Below are positions 42,421-53,966 of a DNA stretch of 64,000 bases, in pieces. The stretch lies in assembly GCF_004664715.2 (NCBI RefSeq), contig NC_051064.1:111862240-111926239 (forward strand), in the 5' to 3' direction. The translations under genes and the position numbers were made by a program. Below the pieces are notes generated by a model. It was not told where the DNA came from. It made no database searches and saw only the letters and a list, made by a program, of their open reading frames with translations. Source of the stretch: Peromyscus leucopus (taxonomy: Eukaryota > Chordata > Mammalia > Rodentia > Cricetidae). Within the stretch, counting starts at the first letter, position 1, and every line of letters starts with the position of its first letter.

Positions 42421-45400
42421 GAGGAAGAGCCAAGGGAATTGGGCCCAGGAAAAGACCTGCCAAGCCCTCCTCCATGTGGGCACACAGGAGAGCAGGGAAA
42501 TAAGCCATGTCTTGTTTGGGGACTTTTCTCTCCTCTCTTTCACTCAGCTCCCTGAGGCGCAGTGTTTAGCTGGGAATTAAACAGAGACTTGGCCCCATGA
42601 GAGTCAGGTCTGAACTTGGCTTCCAGTCCAAAGCTCTCTCCTTGGCTTTAATCACTTGGAACATTACTTCAACTTTATCTTATTTACCCAGAGTCGTCTT
42701 GGGAGGTGAGCCAGGGATTAATAAAAATAGGCCTTTACTTTTACATAAAGCCCTTTCCAACTTACAAGGCCTTGTCTATGCAAGATGCGTGAGCCCCCTA
42801 ATGGCCTTGTATGGTGAGTAGGAAGGGAATAGTAAATCTATGTATTGATGAGGGAAATGAGGTTCAGAGACATGGAGCCTATTTCAGAGCTGGAACCCAA
42901 GATTTTGTTGTCTTCTGTGAAACAAAAGTATTATACCCTAGAACTAGAAGTACTCAGAATTATCATAGTTATTTGTAATAACAAGTGCTTCCCATTGGGT
43001 TTTTGAAATTGATGCTAAACTATACATTAAATGAATAAGAAACCAAGCTCAGAAAAATCTAAGGAAGTTGTCCTGGATCACATAGCAGGGTTTTAAGCTC
43101 AGATCTCAGTTCCCAATATCACACCCATAGCTCTTAAGATAAGTGAATAGCTCCCAACACATGAGACAATATTTTTGTTAGATACAAACTATTTCATTAG
43201 TAAAGGAAGGAGAAAGAAGAGAAAAGAACTGGTAGAGTCTCCACCATCCAGTCGTTAATAAATATTCCCTACGAACTACATCTTCAGATTGTACTAGGTA
43301 CAGAGTAAGACAGATGTAAAACCAATTTAATCCCTGTGCTTAAAAGTGCTTATATTTGTGTATGGGATGGTAGTAGTGCATATAAATAATTAAGTGTAAA
43401 TTGTGTAAATCCTGAAATATGAGATCATTAGGAGAAGGAATAATGAGGACAGGGAGATCTTTGAGAAAAAAATTACTCAGAAAAGTCTTTTTGAAGAAGT
43501 GGTATGTAAGTTGAGACCGGAATCCAAGTCATAATGAGGCAGAGAACAGTGTGTGCTTGAGCAGAGAAAATGGCAAGGGAGGAGGCCACAGGGAGGCAGG
43601 CAAGGGTCAGATCGGAAGGACCTGTGCCCATCCGGAGGGATTTGAGTTTTTCAGTGAGCAATCTTGAAGGTCTTTCAATCAAGGGAGAGCTAGGAACTAA
43701 TCTGTGTTCAAAATATCACTCTGGCTACTGAAAGGAATGACATTGCAGAGGCAAGATTGGAAACATGGTAACAAGGTTTTTGGTTTTGGTTTTCAGAAGC
43801 CCAGGTGAGATGGAAGCCTAGACTAGGCCCAAAGCAATGTCAGTGAAAAGGGCAGAGTGTAGGTGGTAAATTTGAAGTAGATACCAGGTATTATCCTGGG
43901 TATTCTACGATTTCTTATTTGAACTCACAATCAAGCGATGTAGTTGTTTTACAGACGTTTATAGATGAGGAAGCTGAAACTGAGAGACTCCATGACCATA
44001 TTTTATGTTTTTCCCTCCTCCAAATAAATAATAGTGATCTCTTGGGTAGAAAAACTCATGTTCAAAACCCAGAGTAGGTGTCATGGTGATGTACATGGAA
44101 ACCCCCATGTGAAAACCTGTCTACCCTCAGATGATAGAGGTCAGTCTAACATCTGTGGTTAGAGATTAGTGTGGTAGAAAACTGTATTTAACCTAGCACA
44201 CCATCAAGTTATCAGTTCCTCTGGATTCTAGGCAGTAGAAGCTTCTTATAGCTGAGCAATCTTTAAAAAAAAAAATCTAACTCGGGCCATAAAAAGATGT
44301 AGCTGTAGATTGCCTGAGCTGGAAAGATTTCTTCCAGATAACTGGACACAAATGTCCCATGTCACAGATGAGAAAATAAAATCTACATCCCAAAGGGTCT
44401 GGGGGCTGCCAGAGCCACTTAAATGACAGAGACAGAATGGGGGCTAACGCCAGGTCTTTTAGCACCCAGCCATTGGTCCCCACAGCGCTGAGCTGTGTCC
44501 TTTGATGAATCCAAAAGTCCTTTTTCTGTATCAAACAACCCCTGGGTGAGGAACAAACCCTGCAGATCTCATTTCTGCTCCTGGGTGGTCTCTTGCAGAA
44601 ATACAAGGTCTGCATCATTTACATCAAGAAGGTATAAATCCCCTAGTGTAGCCAGCCTACTCCTGAAAAGCTGGCTAGAGCCGTCTCCAGGATTTGAAGC
44701 TCCTTTTCCTGGACCTCTGTGAATTTGCTCTTCCATGCGCTCTCTGTACTTTGGGAAAAGATTTTTTTTCTGTCCATCACTTTTTACCATGGCATGAATT
44801 ATAAAGAGTCAAATCCCGGTAAGGCATAGACCCCAAATATTGCCATTTGCTGCTGTCTGACCCCCAAGACAAATCTTTGCTCTGCCATAGGCCCGCCGTC
44901 CCTTTATCTGTTTGATAAGGAGAGTGGCATAACTTCTAAGGGGCTTATTATTTATGATTGAGTGGGATTGGAACTATTAGTTGCACAATTCCAGGTTCCT
45001 GGCACAGAGTGGATTCACCAGAACTCTTGGCTGCTGGGCTCTTCCAGAGTCTCAGCTGATGACCAGAGGTGCCCAGGATTCAGAATCATTTCCTTCCTTG
45101 CATTCAAGGAAAGATCCCTGGCCCCACCCTTGCTCTTCACATGACACTGTTTGAGTATAATTTGAGAGAGGCACCTTCCTGTCCTAAAGTGTCTTCTCCA
45201 CCCACTGGGAGGAAGCGGGTGCTGATGAAGGAGCACGAACTCAGGGTAAACGGCCAGAGTTGGAACCTCTGCCCTGTCACTTCACCAGCTTTGTGTCCTT
45301 GCACATCTTACCTCCACACTCAGATCCTGACGTCTCCATCTGTAATGCCCTCTGAACACTGAAGATCAGAAGTAATGTTTGCAAAGCGCTTGTGGAATAA

Positions 45401-45479
45401 AAGCGTATAAACTCTTTTCCACTTAAAACACATTAGAAATAAAATATTAAGGGCCATCTTGTTACGAATTTTTTAAATG
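42421..45479. other. 3-kb low-SINE stretch with MIR relics
   Basis: MIR-like pieces at about 42842-42910, 43030-43130 and 43880-44000 (minus; TAGATGAGGAAGCTGAAACTGAG-type core) and 45240-45425 (plus; TTGTGTCCTTGCACATCTTA, CATCTGTAATG, CAAAGCGCTTG). No young SINE is present across 3 kb, unusual here. Open frames of 60-113 codons show no recognisable domain. A 36-nt acceptor/donor-bounded segment at 44599-44634 is discussed in the findings. Confidence 0.45.
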
Positions 45480-45484
45480 ATGTG

Positions 45485-45501
45485 ATTTGTCCAACAGTTT
45501 C

Positions 45502-45536
<35 letters not shown>

Positions 45537-45725
45537 AGAGAGAGAGGGGCAGACTGTGTGTAATGTATGTGGGTGGGCACACATATGCCATAGAGCTTGT
45601 GTGGAGGTCAGGGGACCACTTCAGGATTCCGTTTTGTCCATCCATCATGGGCTCTGGGATTGAACTCAGATCATGAGACTTGGACAGCAAACAGTTTTAC
45701 ACTGAGCCACCTCACCACCCCCATG
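45485..45725 (-). mobile_element. B3 SINE (minus) with GT/GA tail
   Basis: GT repeat 45503-45532 and GA repeat 45533-45545, then GGAGGTCAGGGGACCACTTC and CTGGGATTGAACTCAGATC, ending ACTGAGCCACCTCACCACCC. Confidence 0.8.
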
Positions 45726-45772
45726 GTTTGTTTTCTAAAAACCAAAATGCAATGTAAAAATCTTCCCACATA

Positions 45773-46327
45773 CTTCATTGTAGCAGGCTTTCCTGGACTG
45801 CCAGCCCCCAAATCATGATGGGGACACCTATTAGTTATGAATGTTTGACCTTAGCTTAGGCTTGGCCCACTGGCTCTTATAGCTTACTTTAACCAGTTTC
45901 TCTTCATCTACATTTCACCTTGGGCCTTTTTACCTTTCTTTCATTCTGTATGTCCTACTTTCCTGCTTCCTTCATGTCTGTCTGTCTGGCAGCTGCCTGG
46001 CTGGCTGGACCCTGGAGTTTCCCTCTTTCTCCCTCATATTCTCTCTCCCTCCCCCCTCCCCCCTCCTAGATTCTTCCTCCTACTTATACTTTCTGTCCAC
46101 CAGCCCCACCTATCCCTCTACTGCCTAGCTATTGGGCATTCAGCTTTTTATTCGACCAATCAGATGTCTTCGGCAGACAAGATGAAACAAATGTAACACA
46201 TCTTTACATTGTTAAACAAATGCAGCATAAATAAATGTAACACAGCTTTACATAGTTAAAGTAATAGTCCACAACATAAATGTAACACATCTTTACATCA
46301 TTGAAGTAATATTCCACAACACTTCAT
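45773..46327 (-). mobile_element. Solo ERV2 LTR (minus), RMER17-like
   Basis: LTR 45779-46321 (543 bp). On the minus strand it starts TGTTGTGGAATATTAC and ends CCTGCTACA; CTTCAT at 45773-45778 and 46322-46327 is exact. Three tandem ATGTAAAGATGTGTTACATT-type units of about 55-60 bp lie in its 5' part. The name is from memory. Confidence 0.85.
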
Positions 46328-47514
46328 AGGTCAGTGTTCAGCACAACTTTATTGTCGTTATAATTATACTCATTGATTGTGAGCTGTGTGAATTAACTCA
46401 GCAGGTCTAAATTCTCTCAAAAATAAAACTCTGATTCTAAAGTCTCTCCAGCTGAAGGATCTTCAGTGGCTTCCCAAAGCCTACACTGTATGAAACCCAA
46501 ATGTAAGGCTGTAATTGAGGGTTCTTAACTCTTAGGGCCCAGCCTACTTTGGCAGGCTGAAGTCTCTCGAGCAGTTCTTTAAAATATGTAGAATTTAATT
46601 CCCACTTCAGCCACTAACCTGAGTTCTTCCTCTGTGACAATATAGTATTCCTACATCGAAGGTAACATAATAGCTTATGATAGCTTCTGATTATTGCAGT
46701 TACTAACTGCTGGTTAGTGTGTAAGAACTTGACACTTGAAAAACACTTAATCCTGACAAGAGTCCTGTGAAGTAGGTTTTATTTTAAGATAAAAAAAAAA
46801 AATTAAAGAGAGAAAAGTTAAATGAATGTCAAATGCAGCAGTTATCAAACACAACGGATTTAGCTCAGTCCACAGTGTTAACATTGTGCTATAAAGAGGG
46901 CAGATGTTCAAACAGACTTCGCACACACTAGAGGGCTGTAAACATGGGCTATCAATCACTGCCATCACCTCCTCTTCCTTAGATGCGAAGGTCTGATTAC
47001 ACAGCATCTTACCATTCTCAATGGCACTTCCATCGCTGTGCTTTGACCACATTGTTATTTTCTGTCTCTAGTGTTCTTTTGTTCTTTTCCCCCCGTAATT
47101 GTGTGTTTCTTTCTCAAGATCTGCCCAGTGAGGTTCTGTAACACACTGCATGACCCTCACCTTCTCAAGGACAGGTATGAAGACTTCTCTTGTCCCCTTG
47201 CTCCTCTCCACTTAGTGAATGCTTACTAGATAATGTTTGAACTCTTTTCTCCTAAATAATTTCCATGAAACCAATCAACAGAGTCCTCTATTTTTCCAAG
47301 AGAAACCTTAACAGGATTATGTAGACACAGGACACAAATAGCAGTGTAATTCAAGTCATGTCCAGCAGGTGGCACAGCAGTCATGATCACAACAGCCCCA
47401 GACAAGGTAGATATTAATACCTGATATTTGCACAATATTCACAAAGCTCATATATTATTCACAGGCATTCTTATCCACACTTTACAAATGAATGGAAATA
47501 GGAAACCTTTTTCT
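46328..47514. other. 1.2-kb low-repeat stretch with MIR relics
   Basis: MIR-like pieces at about 46680-46860 and 47440-47510. The minus-strand 101-codon frame at 46747-47052 overlaps MIR-like sequence and has no splice support. Confidence 0.4.
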
Positions 47515-47668
47515 TTCTTTCTTCTTTGTTTGTTTTTCAAGACAAGGTTTCTCTGGCTGCTCAGCAACTCACTTTGTAGACCAGGCTGGCCTCAAATTCA
47601 CAGAGATCCACCTGCCTCTGCCTCTCAAGTGCTGAAATTCAAGGCATGTGCCACCACCACCCAGCTAA
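47515..47668 (-). mobile_element. B1 SINE (minus)
   Basis: TTTTTCAAGACAAGGTTTCTC to AAGGCATGTGCCACCACCAC. Confidence 0.85.
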
Positions 47669-47904
47669 TAGACTTTTTCAAACTCCAGAATATTTTCAGA
47701 ACAGGGGAGGTGAACTGATTTCATGAGTCCAACAGAAAGGTCTTGGATTTTCCTTTAAATCAGCTCATTCCTTGCAAATGTGTGAACTGTATCATTAGGG
47801 ACTTCAATTCTTTAAAGCCTTCTAAATTTAAATATTTAGAGGGAGACATAGGAAATATCTTATTTCGTTTTACCTTAGTGTAAAAAGTTTCAAATGTGTT
47901 CTTT

Positions 47905-48385
47905 TGGAAGTGGGGGCTTTTGAAACAGTGGCTTACCATTTAGCCCAGGCTTGCCTATAACTTGCAATCCTCATTCCTCTTGCTTCTGGTTGCTGGGGTT
48001 ACAGACATGGACCACTATGACAAACCTCAAATATTTAAGACAAGGTCTTACTATGTATCCCTGACTGGCCTGGAATTTGCTATGTAGACCAGGCTGGCCT
48101 CAGAGTCACAGAGATCTACTTGCCTCTACCTCCTGAGTGTTAGGATCAATGTGCACCACCATGCCCAGTGACATATGTTGTTTATTTTTGGTGTTTTCAG
48201 ACAGGTTTCATGTATCCCTATATAGCCAAGGATGACCTTGAACTCCTGGTCCTCCTCTAGTTCTCCAATGCTGAGATTACAGGTATCTGCCACTACACCC
48301 AAATCTTCACTGTGCTAGGGATGGAACCCAGGGCTCCATTCATCCTAGACAAGCATTCAACAGAACTGCATCTCCACCCCACTGC
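47905..48385 (-). mobile_element. Cluster of old B1/B4-like SINEs (minus)
   Basis: Three reverse B1-like bodies (about 47910-48030, 48033-48172, 48185-48300) and a reverse ID head (48303-48380, GGGATGGAACCCAGGGCTCC). All point the same way. Confidence 0.65.
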
Positions 48386-48807
48386 CAAATGTATATTCTT
48401 GAGGCCACTTGACCTTAACAGGCTTGATGGGCACAGTGAGAGTGCATGTGATCACTAGAGATCTGAAGAAGAGCCACAAAGATACCACAAAGATACCTTG
48501 TGAAGAAAGGACAGAAGAACAGTAGGAGTTCCTTAGGGACAGTTTGCTTCCCCGTGGCTTCAGGCCATTGCCCAGGGTCTCCATTTATCAAGAGATTGGC
48601 TATCCGAGGAATTTGAGAGTACAGTTTATGAGAACATATAAAGCATTATGCTTGAGATATCCTCAAGAAACTCCTACCAGTTGTACTAGGAGATACAAAA
48701 TTGAGAGCTACATCTGTATAGGAATCCAAACAAGGAATGAAATAATAAAATCTACAATTCCAAATTTGGTAACCAACGTTCAGTATTAGAATCTCAGACT
48801 TCGGATC

Positions 48808-48941
48808 CAGGTGTGGAAGTGCACACCTTTAATCCCACAGAAGAGGTGGATCTCTGTGAGTTTGAGGCCAGCCTGGACTACATAGTGAGTTCTAGGACAG
48901 CCAGGGCTATGTAGAAAGACCCTGTCTCAAAATTCAATACT

Positions 48942-48974
<33 letters not shown>
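48808..48974 (+). mobile_element. B1 SINE (plus), internally deleted, long A-tail
   Basis: CAGGTGTGGAAGTGCACACC, AGGCCAGCCTGGACTAC, then A run 48942-48974. Confidence 0.85.
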
Positions 48975-48975
<1 letters not shown>

Positions 48976-48989
48976 CCTCACACTTTAAT

Positions 48990-49118
48990 GGCAGGTTTGA
49001 TGGCACAGATCTACAACCCCAGCACTCGATAGATTGAGGCAGGAGCTCACCTGAGGGTGGGAGATTCAAGACCAGCCTGGGAAACACAGTAAGACAAACC
49101 TGTCTCACAAACGAGCGC
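48990..49118 (+). mobile_element. Old B1-like SINE (plus)
   Basis: GGCAGGTTTGATGGCACAGA, CAACCCCAGCACTCGATAG, AGACCAGCCTGGGAAACAC. Confidence 0.6.
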
Positions 49119-49719
49119 AGAATCTGTATCTCAGATTAGAATGGGGGTGTTCTAAATGTAGAGTCTTTGTTTACCATTGCTGACAGGCCCGAAGCAGAAC
49201 CTCTGGCTCGGGTTGTTGAACTGACCAAGAGCTATCTTCCTAATATTAGAATTTCAAACTGCAGCTGACCTCTCATGTGAGGAAACTAACTCGGTGAGTT
49301 AAACCGTGATCAGTGGGAGATTTTAGAGTTGAGTAACAATCTCAGGCTTTGAATTTGGAACCTGGACCTTCTCATCCCAATAGAATTTCAGGTTCTGAGA
49401 GCAAAACCCGGGAATCTGACAAGAGACTTTCAGTGTCACAGAAGAGCCTGGAGTCCAGTTTGGAGTTACAAGCCTAGACTTAGAATGTTCTCATTAGAAC
49501 CCTGCCTTTTGAGACTGGAACCTCAATTCTAAAAATGCAGTATTACAGTTTGAACGCTTACCCTGAAATACAAGTACCGAGTGGGATTCAGAGCACACGA
49601 CTTTGAGTTCCAGAAAAGGCATTCGGATTGTCATAGTGGATTCTTGAGACACAATATTAAATTATGCATATTAGTACATAATTAGACTAATATTAAGCTT
49701 TGTCATCAGTAGCAATAAT

Positions 49720-50092
49720 GCAAACCAGATATGGTGGTGCACACCTGTAATTCCTTCACTTGGGAGACTGAGGTTGGAGGATCAAAGTTCGAGCCCAGCT
49801 TTGGCTACATAGATAATTCAAGACAAGCTTGGGTGGTTGTGGCTCACGCCTTTAATCCCAGCACTTGGGAGGCAGAGGCAGGCAGATCTCTGAGTTTGAG
49901 GTCAGCCTGGTCTACAGAGTGAGTTCTAGGACAGCCAGGGCTGCACAGAGAAACCCTGACTCAGCAAAACAAAATGAAGCAAAAAAGTAATGATGCTAGT
50001 CAGGCCTAATGGCACAGATCTGTAATCTGAGTTACTCAGGAGGATCACAAGTTCAAGGCTAGCCTGGGTAACACTGTCTCAAGAAGTAAAAA
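49720..50092 (+). mobile_element. Three B1-like SINEs in a row (plus)
   Basis: Old B1 (49727-49828, AGATATGGTGGTGCACACC), younger B1 (49830-49975, CTTGGGTGGTTGTGGCTCAC), old B1 (49998-50090, GTCAGGCCTAATGGCAC). Confidence 0.75.
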
Positions 50093-50149
50093 AGAGCCCT
50101 TGCAGTTTCAGGCTGCAGTACTGGGGTGGTGGGCATTAAAATACAGTAA

Positions 50150-50397
50150 TTATGTCAACACCTAACATTTCCTAAGTGCTTTCTCTGTGCCAGACATCAT
50201 TTGAAATGCTTCACTTGCACTGTTATTACTACTACCTCAGGTGAATTCCATCGTCAGCCCTATTTTATAGATGAGGACACTAAAGTACAGAGAGGTCAAG
50301 TAACTTCTCAAGAGTCATACATGTGAGAAGCAGAGGAATGGGACCCAACCCTAAGCAGTCTGGTTCAGGAGCACAGGCTTTTAACCACCATGATAAG
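50150..50397 (-). mobile_element. MIR SINE (minus), near full length
   Basis: CTAAGTGCTTTCTCTGTGCC, CCCTATTTTATAGATGAGGA, CAGAGAGGTCAAGTAACTTC and AGCACAGGCTTTTAACCACC in MIR order. Confidence 0.85.
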
Positions 50398-50941
50398 TAC
50401 TTCTTGATTCTTGGATTCCATTAGTAAATATGGACTGATCAAGTGAAAAAAAATGGAATTACTATAAAACAAATGAAAACTCAGTAGCAGCATCTTTTTT
50501 GATTTTGATTATGTAATTTGGATGTCCCATGGGAGAATGAGAAACTCACATAATAGGAACTGGGACCCTAAAAAAATTATTCATTTGTGAAATTTCAGAT
50601 CTAGTTCCAGTTGTGGAATTAATGTTTTCTAGAGTAGAACCTTGAGTTTTAATAATGGAATTTTGGGGAGTTTAAGGTTTTAACTGTTGAATCTGGAATC
50701 ATTGACATCCTCAAGCCTCACAATTTAAAGTTGGTATTCCAATAATGAAATATGAAAACGCAGTAGTAGAATGTAAACTCCAACAATAGGATCTTGGCTT
50801 CAGTGAGCACAGTGTGATGCTACAAAAGTGGAGTGGATCTGTGAGTCCAAGAACAGCACCTGGAGCGCTAACATTAGAACCATGAGCCTGATAACAGAAC
50901 CGGAAGTTATTAGAAAGTTAAAATCCAGAGTGTAGGTTATA

Positions 50942-51421
50942 GAATCTTGTAGCACGAATCTTAAAAGGTCTTATTAATAAAAACAAACCTGGAGCTGGGT
51001 ATTGGGGTGAATGCTGGAAGATCAGAGAAGCAGAACAAGCCACAGCCACCTCACCTTGCCAATTCCTCAGCTGATCCTGTTTCCTCAGACTGGAAGCCTC
51101 TGAGTCCTCATCCAGAATGAATCTCAGCTGAACTGCTACTCAAAAGCCTAAAAGCTCAACCAGCTAGTTCCTGGTTTTCACGCCTTATATGCCTTTCTGC
51201 TTTCTGCCATCACTTCCTGGGATTAAAGGCTCATGTAGCCTTGCCTGGCTGTTTCCAGTGTGGCTTGAAACTCACAGAGATCCAGGCAGATCTCTGCCTC
51301 TGGAATGCTAGGATTAAAGGCATGTGTGCCACCATTTTTTGGCCTCTATATCTAGTGGTTGTTCTGTTCTCTGACCCCAGATAATTTTATTGGGGTGCAC
51401 AATATATCAACCACAGAATCT
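50942..51421 (+). mobile_element. Solo ERV2-type LTR with embedded B1-like blocks
   Basis: LTR 50948-51415 (468 bp), TGTAGCACGAATC to ATCAACCACA; GAATCT at 50942-50947 and 51416-51421 is exact. Contains TTATTAATAAAAAC, TCACGCCTTATATGCC (promoter-like) and two GGGATTAAAGGC/AGGATTAAAGGC blocks resembling reverse B1. Same family as 22444 and the 27-bp stub at 62945. Confidence 0.95.
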
Positions 51422-51429
51422 GGATTGGA

Positions 51430-51605
51430 GACAGGTGAGATGGTTAAGCGGGTGAGGAAAGGTCTTACTGCCAGGCATGATGACCTGAGTTTTATCCTTG
51501 GGTCCCACAGGGTGGAAGGACAGAGAGCCAACTCCCAAGCACTTGTCCTCTGACCACATGAATGCTGTGGCACACATGCCCATCCTCCAGTTAATAAATT
51601 ATGTA
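51430..51605 (+). mobile_element. B3 SINE (plus)
   Basis: GGAGACAGGTGAGATGGTTA, CTTGGGTCCCACAGGGTGGA, TTGTCCTCTGACCACATGAA. Confidence 0.75.
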
Positions 51606-51704
51606 ATTTAAGTGTTTTTTTTTAAAGAATCTGGATTTGCCAAACTAGAAGTTATACTTCTGAAAGCAGACTCTTGGCTATAATAGTGGAGCCTGTGGGT
51701 AGGA

Positions 51705-51885
51705 CACTGGAGAGGTGGCTCAGTGGTTAAGAGCACTCGATGCTCTTTCCCAGTTCCCTGACCCACAAGCATGTGAACTCCGGTTTCATGGTATCAGTGC
51801 CCTGTTCTGGCCTTCAAATGCACCAGGCAAACGTGGTGCACATGTACACATACATGCAGACAAAACATATGCATATAAAATATTT
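51705..51885 (+). mobile_element. B2/B3 SINE (plus)
   Basis: CACTGGAGAGGTGGCTCAGT, TTAAGAGCACTCGATGCTC, GTGCCCTGTTCTGGCC. Confidence 0.75.
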
Positions 51886-52154
51886 TAATTGATATTTCAA
51901 GAATAGTGGAATCTGTTCTGTGGGAGACTATAAGACTTCTGGAATAGAATTTAGAGTTTAACCATAAGTGACTATATGTTCCCTATAGTGGCATCTATAA
52001 TCCAACTGAATAAATTGCATAGAATTGTAGCAGAATATGGACCATTGCTAAGAGAATTAGGAATTATCAGAGTAGATGTGGGAATCCAACATTATAATTT
52101 GGTGTTCTGTTCCAGTAAATAATCTAGAGTTCCATTTGAACTAGAATTTGGAAT

Positions 52155-52350
52155 TATGGGTTGGCAAAGTAGCTCTACAGGTAGCCACCAAGCCTGACTA
52201 TAAGAGTTTGATCCCTAGGACCCACATGGTAGAAGAAGAAAACCAACTCCAAGTTGTCCTCTGACCTCCACACATGTGTTCTCTGTCTGTCTGTGTCTCT
52301 CTCTCTCTTTCTCTCTCTTGTACTAATAAAATAATGTGTTTTGTTGTTTT
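52155..52350 (+). mobile_element. B3 SINE (plus) with TCTG/TC tail
   Basis: GGGTTGGCAAAGTAGCTCTA, GGACCCACATGGTAGAAGAA, TCCTCTGACCTCCACACATG, then TCTG and TC repeats 52280-52320. Confidence 0.75.
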
Positions 52351-52470
52351 TTTTTTTAAAAAGAACTTATAATAATGACGGTGGACTCTTGTGGTTAGTT
52401 TTCTGTCTGTCCAGAGCTAGTAGTGGATTTGTTGTATCTCCTTATTACAAAACAAACAAAAACAAAAACT

Positions 52471-52675
52471 GGGGCTGGAGAGATGGCTCAGAGGTTAAGA
52501 GCACTGGCTGCTCTTTCAGAGGACCTGAGTTCAATTCCCAGTGATCACATGGTGACTCACAAACATCTATAATGAGATCTGGTGCCCTCTTCTGGTACAT
52601 GTATACATAATAAATCAATCTAAAACAACAACAACAACAAAAACTCAACAACAACAAAAACAAAAAGAAAAAACA
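52471..52675 (+). mobile_element. B2 SINE (plus) with CAA-rich tail
   Basis: GGGGCTGGAGAGATGGCTCA to CATAATAAATCAATC, then AACAACAAC repeats. AAACAAAAAC-like sequence on both sides. Confidence 0.85.
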
Positions 52676-53214
52676 TTCTGTTCAGTGAGGGAAGATTCTT
52701 ATCCAGAGAGTAGGAGTTGTACTGCCATGTTGAGAAACACGTAGAATCGAATGGAACCTTCCAATATTAGTGAAGGCTGATGAAAGAAGCCTTGCAATCC
52801 CCGAGCCCTGTGCTCAGGCCTGTTATATGCCGTGGCACTTCTCCAACAGAAGACCTGCCCTGGCCCTGAAAAGTTAGTCATGAGTAAAGCAATACAAGTT
52901 TGCCATAGTGAGGAATGTAGTCCAAGGCTAGAATGCGTGGTGTTATTCAGACAAAGAAGAAAGAGATCTGTGTGGGCTGTATAGGGAGGATTCACAGAGG
53001 AGGAATTCTGAAGGATGGGGAGAATTTAAATAGAAAGTAGGGCATTGCTGATGGGAAAGTACTCAAATGAAAACATGGAAATAGGATCCAGCATTATGTG
53101 CACCAGCAGTTTCTTTCAGCAGAGAAACATATTGAGTGCCTACTATTCACGAGGGTCAAATGGCCCTTATAAACAGAAAATGCAAGTAGTAGTTTCTATC
53201 TCTGAGGAGAGACA

Positions 53215-53398
53215 GTGCCGGGCGGTGGTGGTGCACGCCTTTAATTCCATCACTCGGGAGGCAGAGGCAGGTGGATCTCTGTGAGTTCGAGGCCAGCCTG
53301 GGCTACAAAGTGAGTTCCAGGAAAGGCGCAAAGCCACACAGAGAAACCCTGTCTCGAAAAACCAAAAAAAAAAAAAAAAAAAAAAAAAAAGAAAGAAA
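53215..53398 (+). mobile_element. B1 SINE (plus), young
   Basis: GCCGGGCGGTGGTGGTGCAC at about 53217 to GTCTCGAAAAACC and an A27 tail. Confidence 0.9.
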
Positions 53399-53511
53399 AC
53401 ACAATTATGGGCTGAGAAAGGGAAGGCAGAGAATGCAGAAGTCATAGGCTCAATGTATAAAACGTATGTGTGCGAAAATATCCTGACATAAGCACAATCT
53501 TATGTACAATT

Positions 53512-53650
53512 TTGTTTTGTTTGAGACAGGGTTTCTCTGTGTAGTTGTCCTGGAACTGGCTGGCCTCGAACCCAGATGTCTGTCTGCCTCTGCCTCTGCC
53601 TCTGCCTCTCAAGTACTGGGATTAAAGGTGTGCACCACTACTGCCTGGTG
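53512..53650 (-). mobile_element. B1 SINE (minus) with CTCTGC expansion
   Basis: TTTGAGACAGGGTTTCTCTG to GGGATTAAAGGTGTGCACC. The usual CTGCCTCTGCCTC is expanded to four CTCTGC units. Confidence 0.85.
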
Positions 53651-53852
53651 AAAATTTTAATCTTTATAGGTACACATTTCCAAAAATTTATGATGACTTT
53701 GGAGTTATTATAGATATGAGCTTGAAAAGTAGGCCCACTAACTACTCTTGTGACTAGGTAAACTAGTCTATCTATAGGTATATCTTTGAGTTACTAGCCC
53801 CTCTTTATACACAGAGGCAAATAATGCCTTCCTTAAAGAGTAGTATGAGCAT

Positions 53853-53899
<47 letters not shown>

Positions 53900-53966
53900 A
53901 AAATAAGCACATGGTAGTTATTCACTCAAATAGACTTACGGACAAAGTGTTTTAATGTACAAAGGA
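53651..53966. other. Short unannotated stretch with (TG)n 53853-53897
   Basis: About 22 TG units; otherwise no feature. Confidence 0.6.

Larger units (their letters stand above)
48590..53000. repeat. Degenerate ~21-bp tandem array, interrupted
   Basis: Units begin GAAYCT or close variants and end AATANTA/G. Start-to-start spacings read directly: 50616, 50637, 50658 (21, 21); 50856, 50877, 50897, 50921, 50942 (21, 20, 24, 21); 51627, 51648, 51669, 51689 (21, 21, 20). Similar units recur from about 48700 to 52770. The array is broken by SINEs and the LTR at 50948. Stops occur in all frames, so it is not protein-coding. Family not recognised. Confidence 0.75.

Noticed and set aside
44277..44790. 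Opposing frames of 73-113 codons in the SINE-poor stretch
   Set aside because: No domain, no good start context, and no splice sites bounding them. Kept only as a low-interest micro-exon note.
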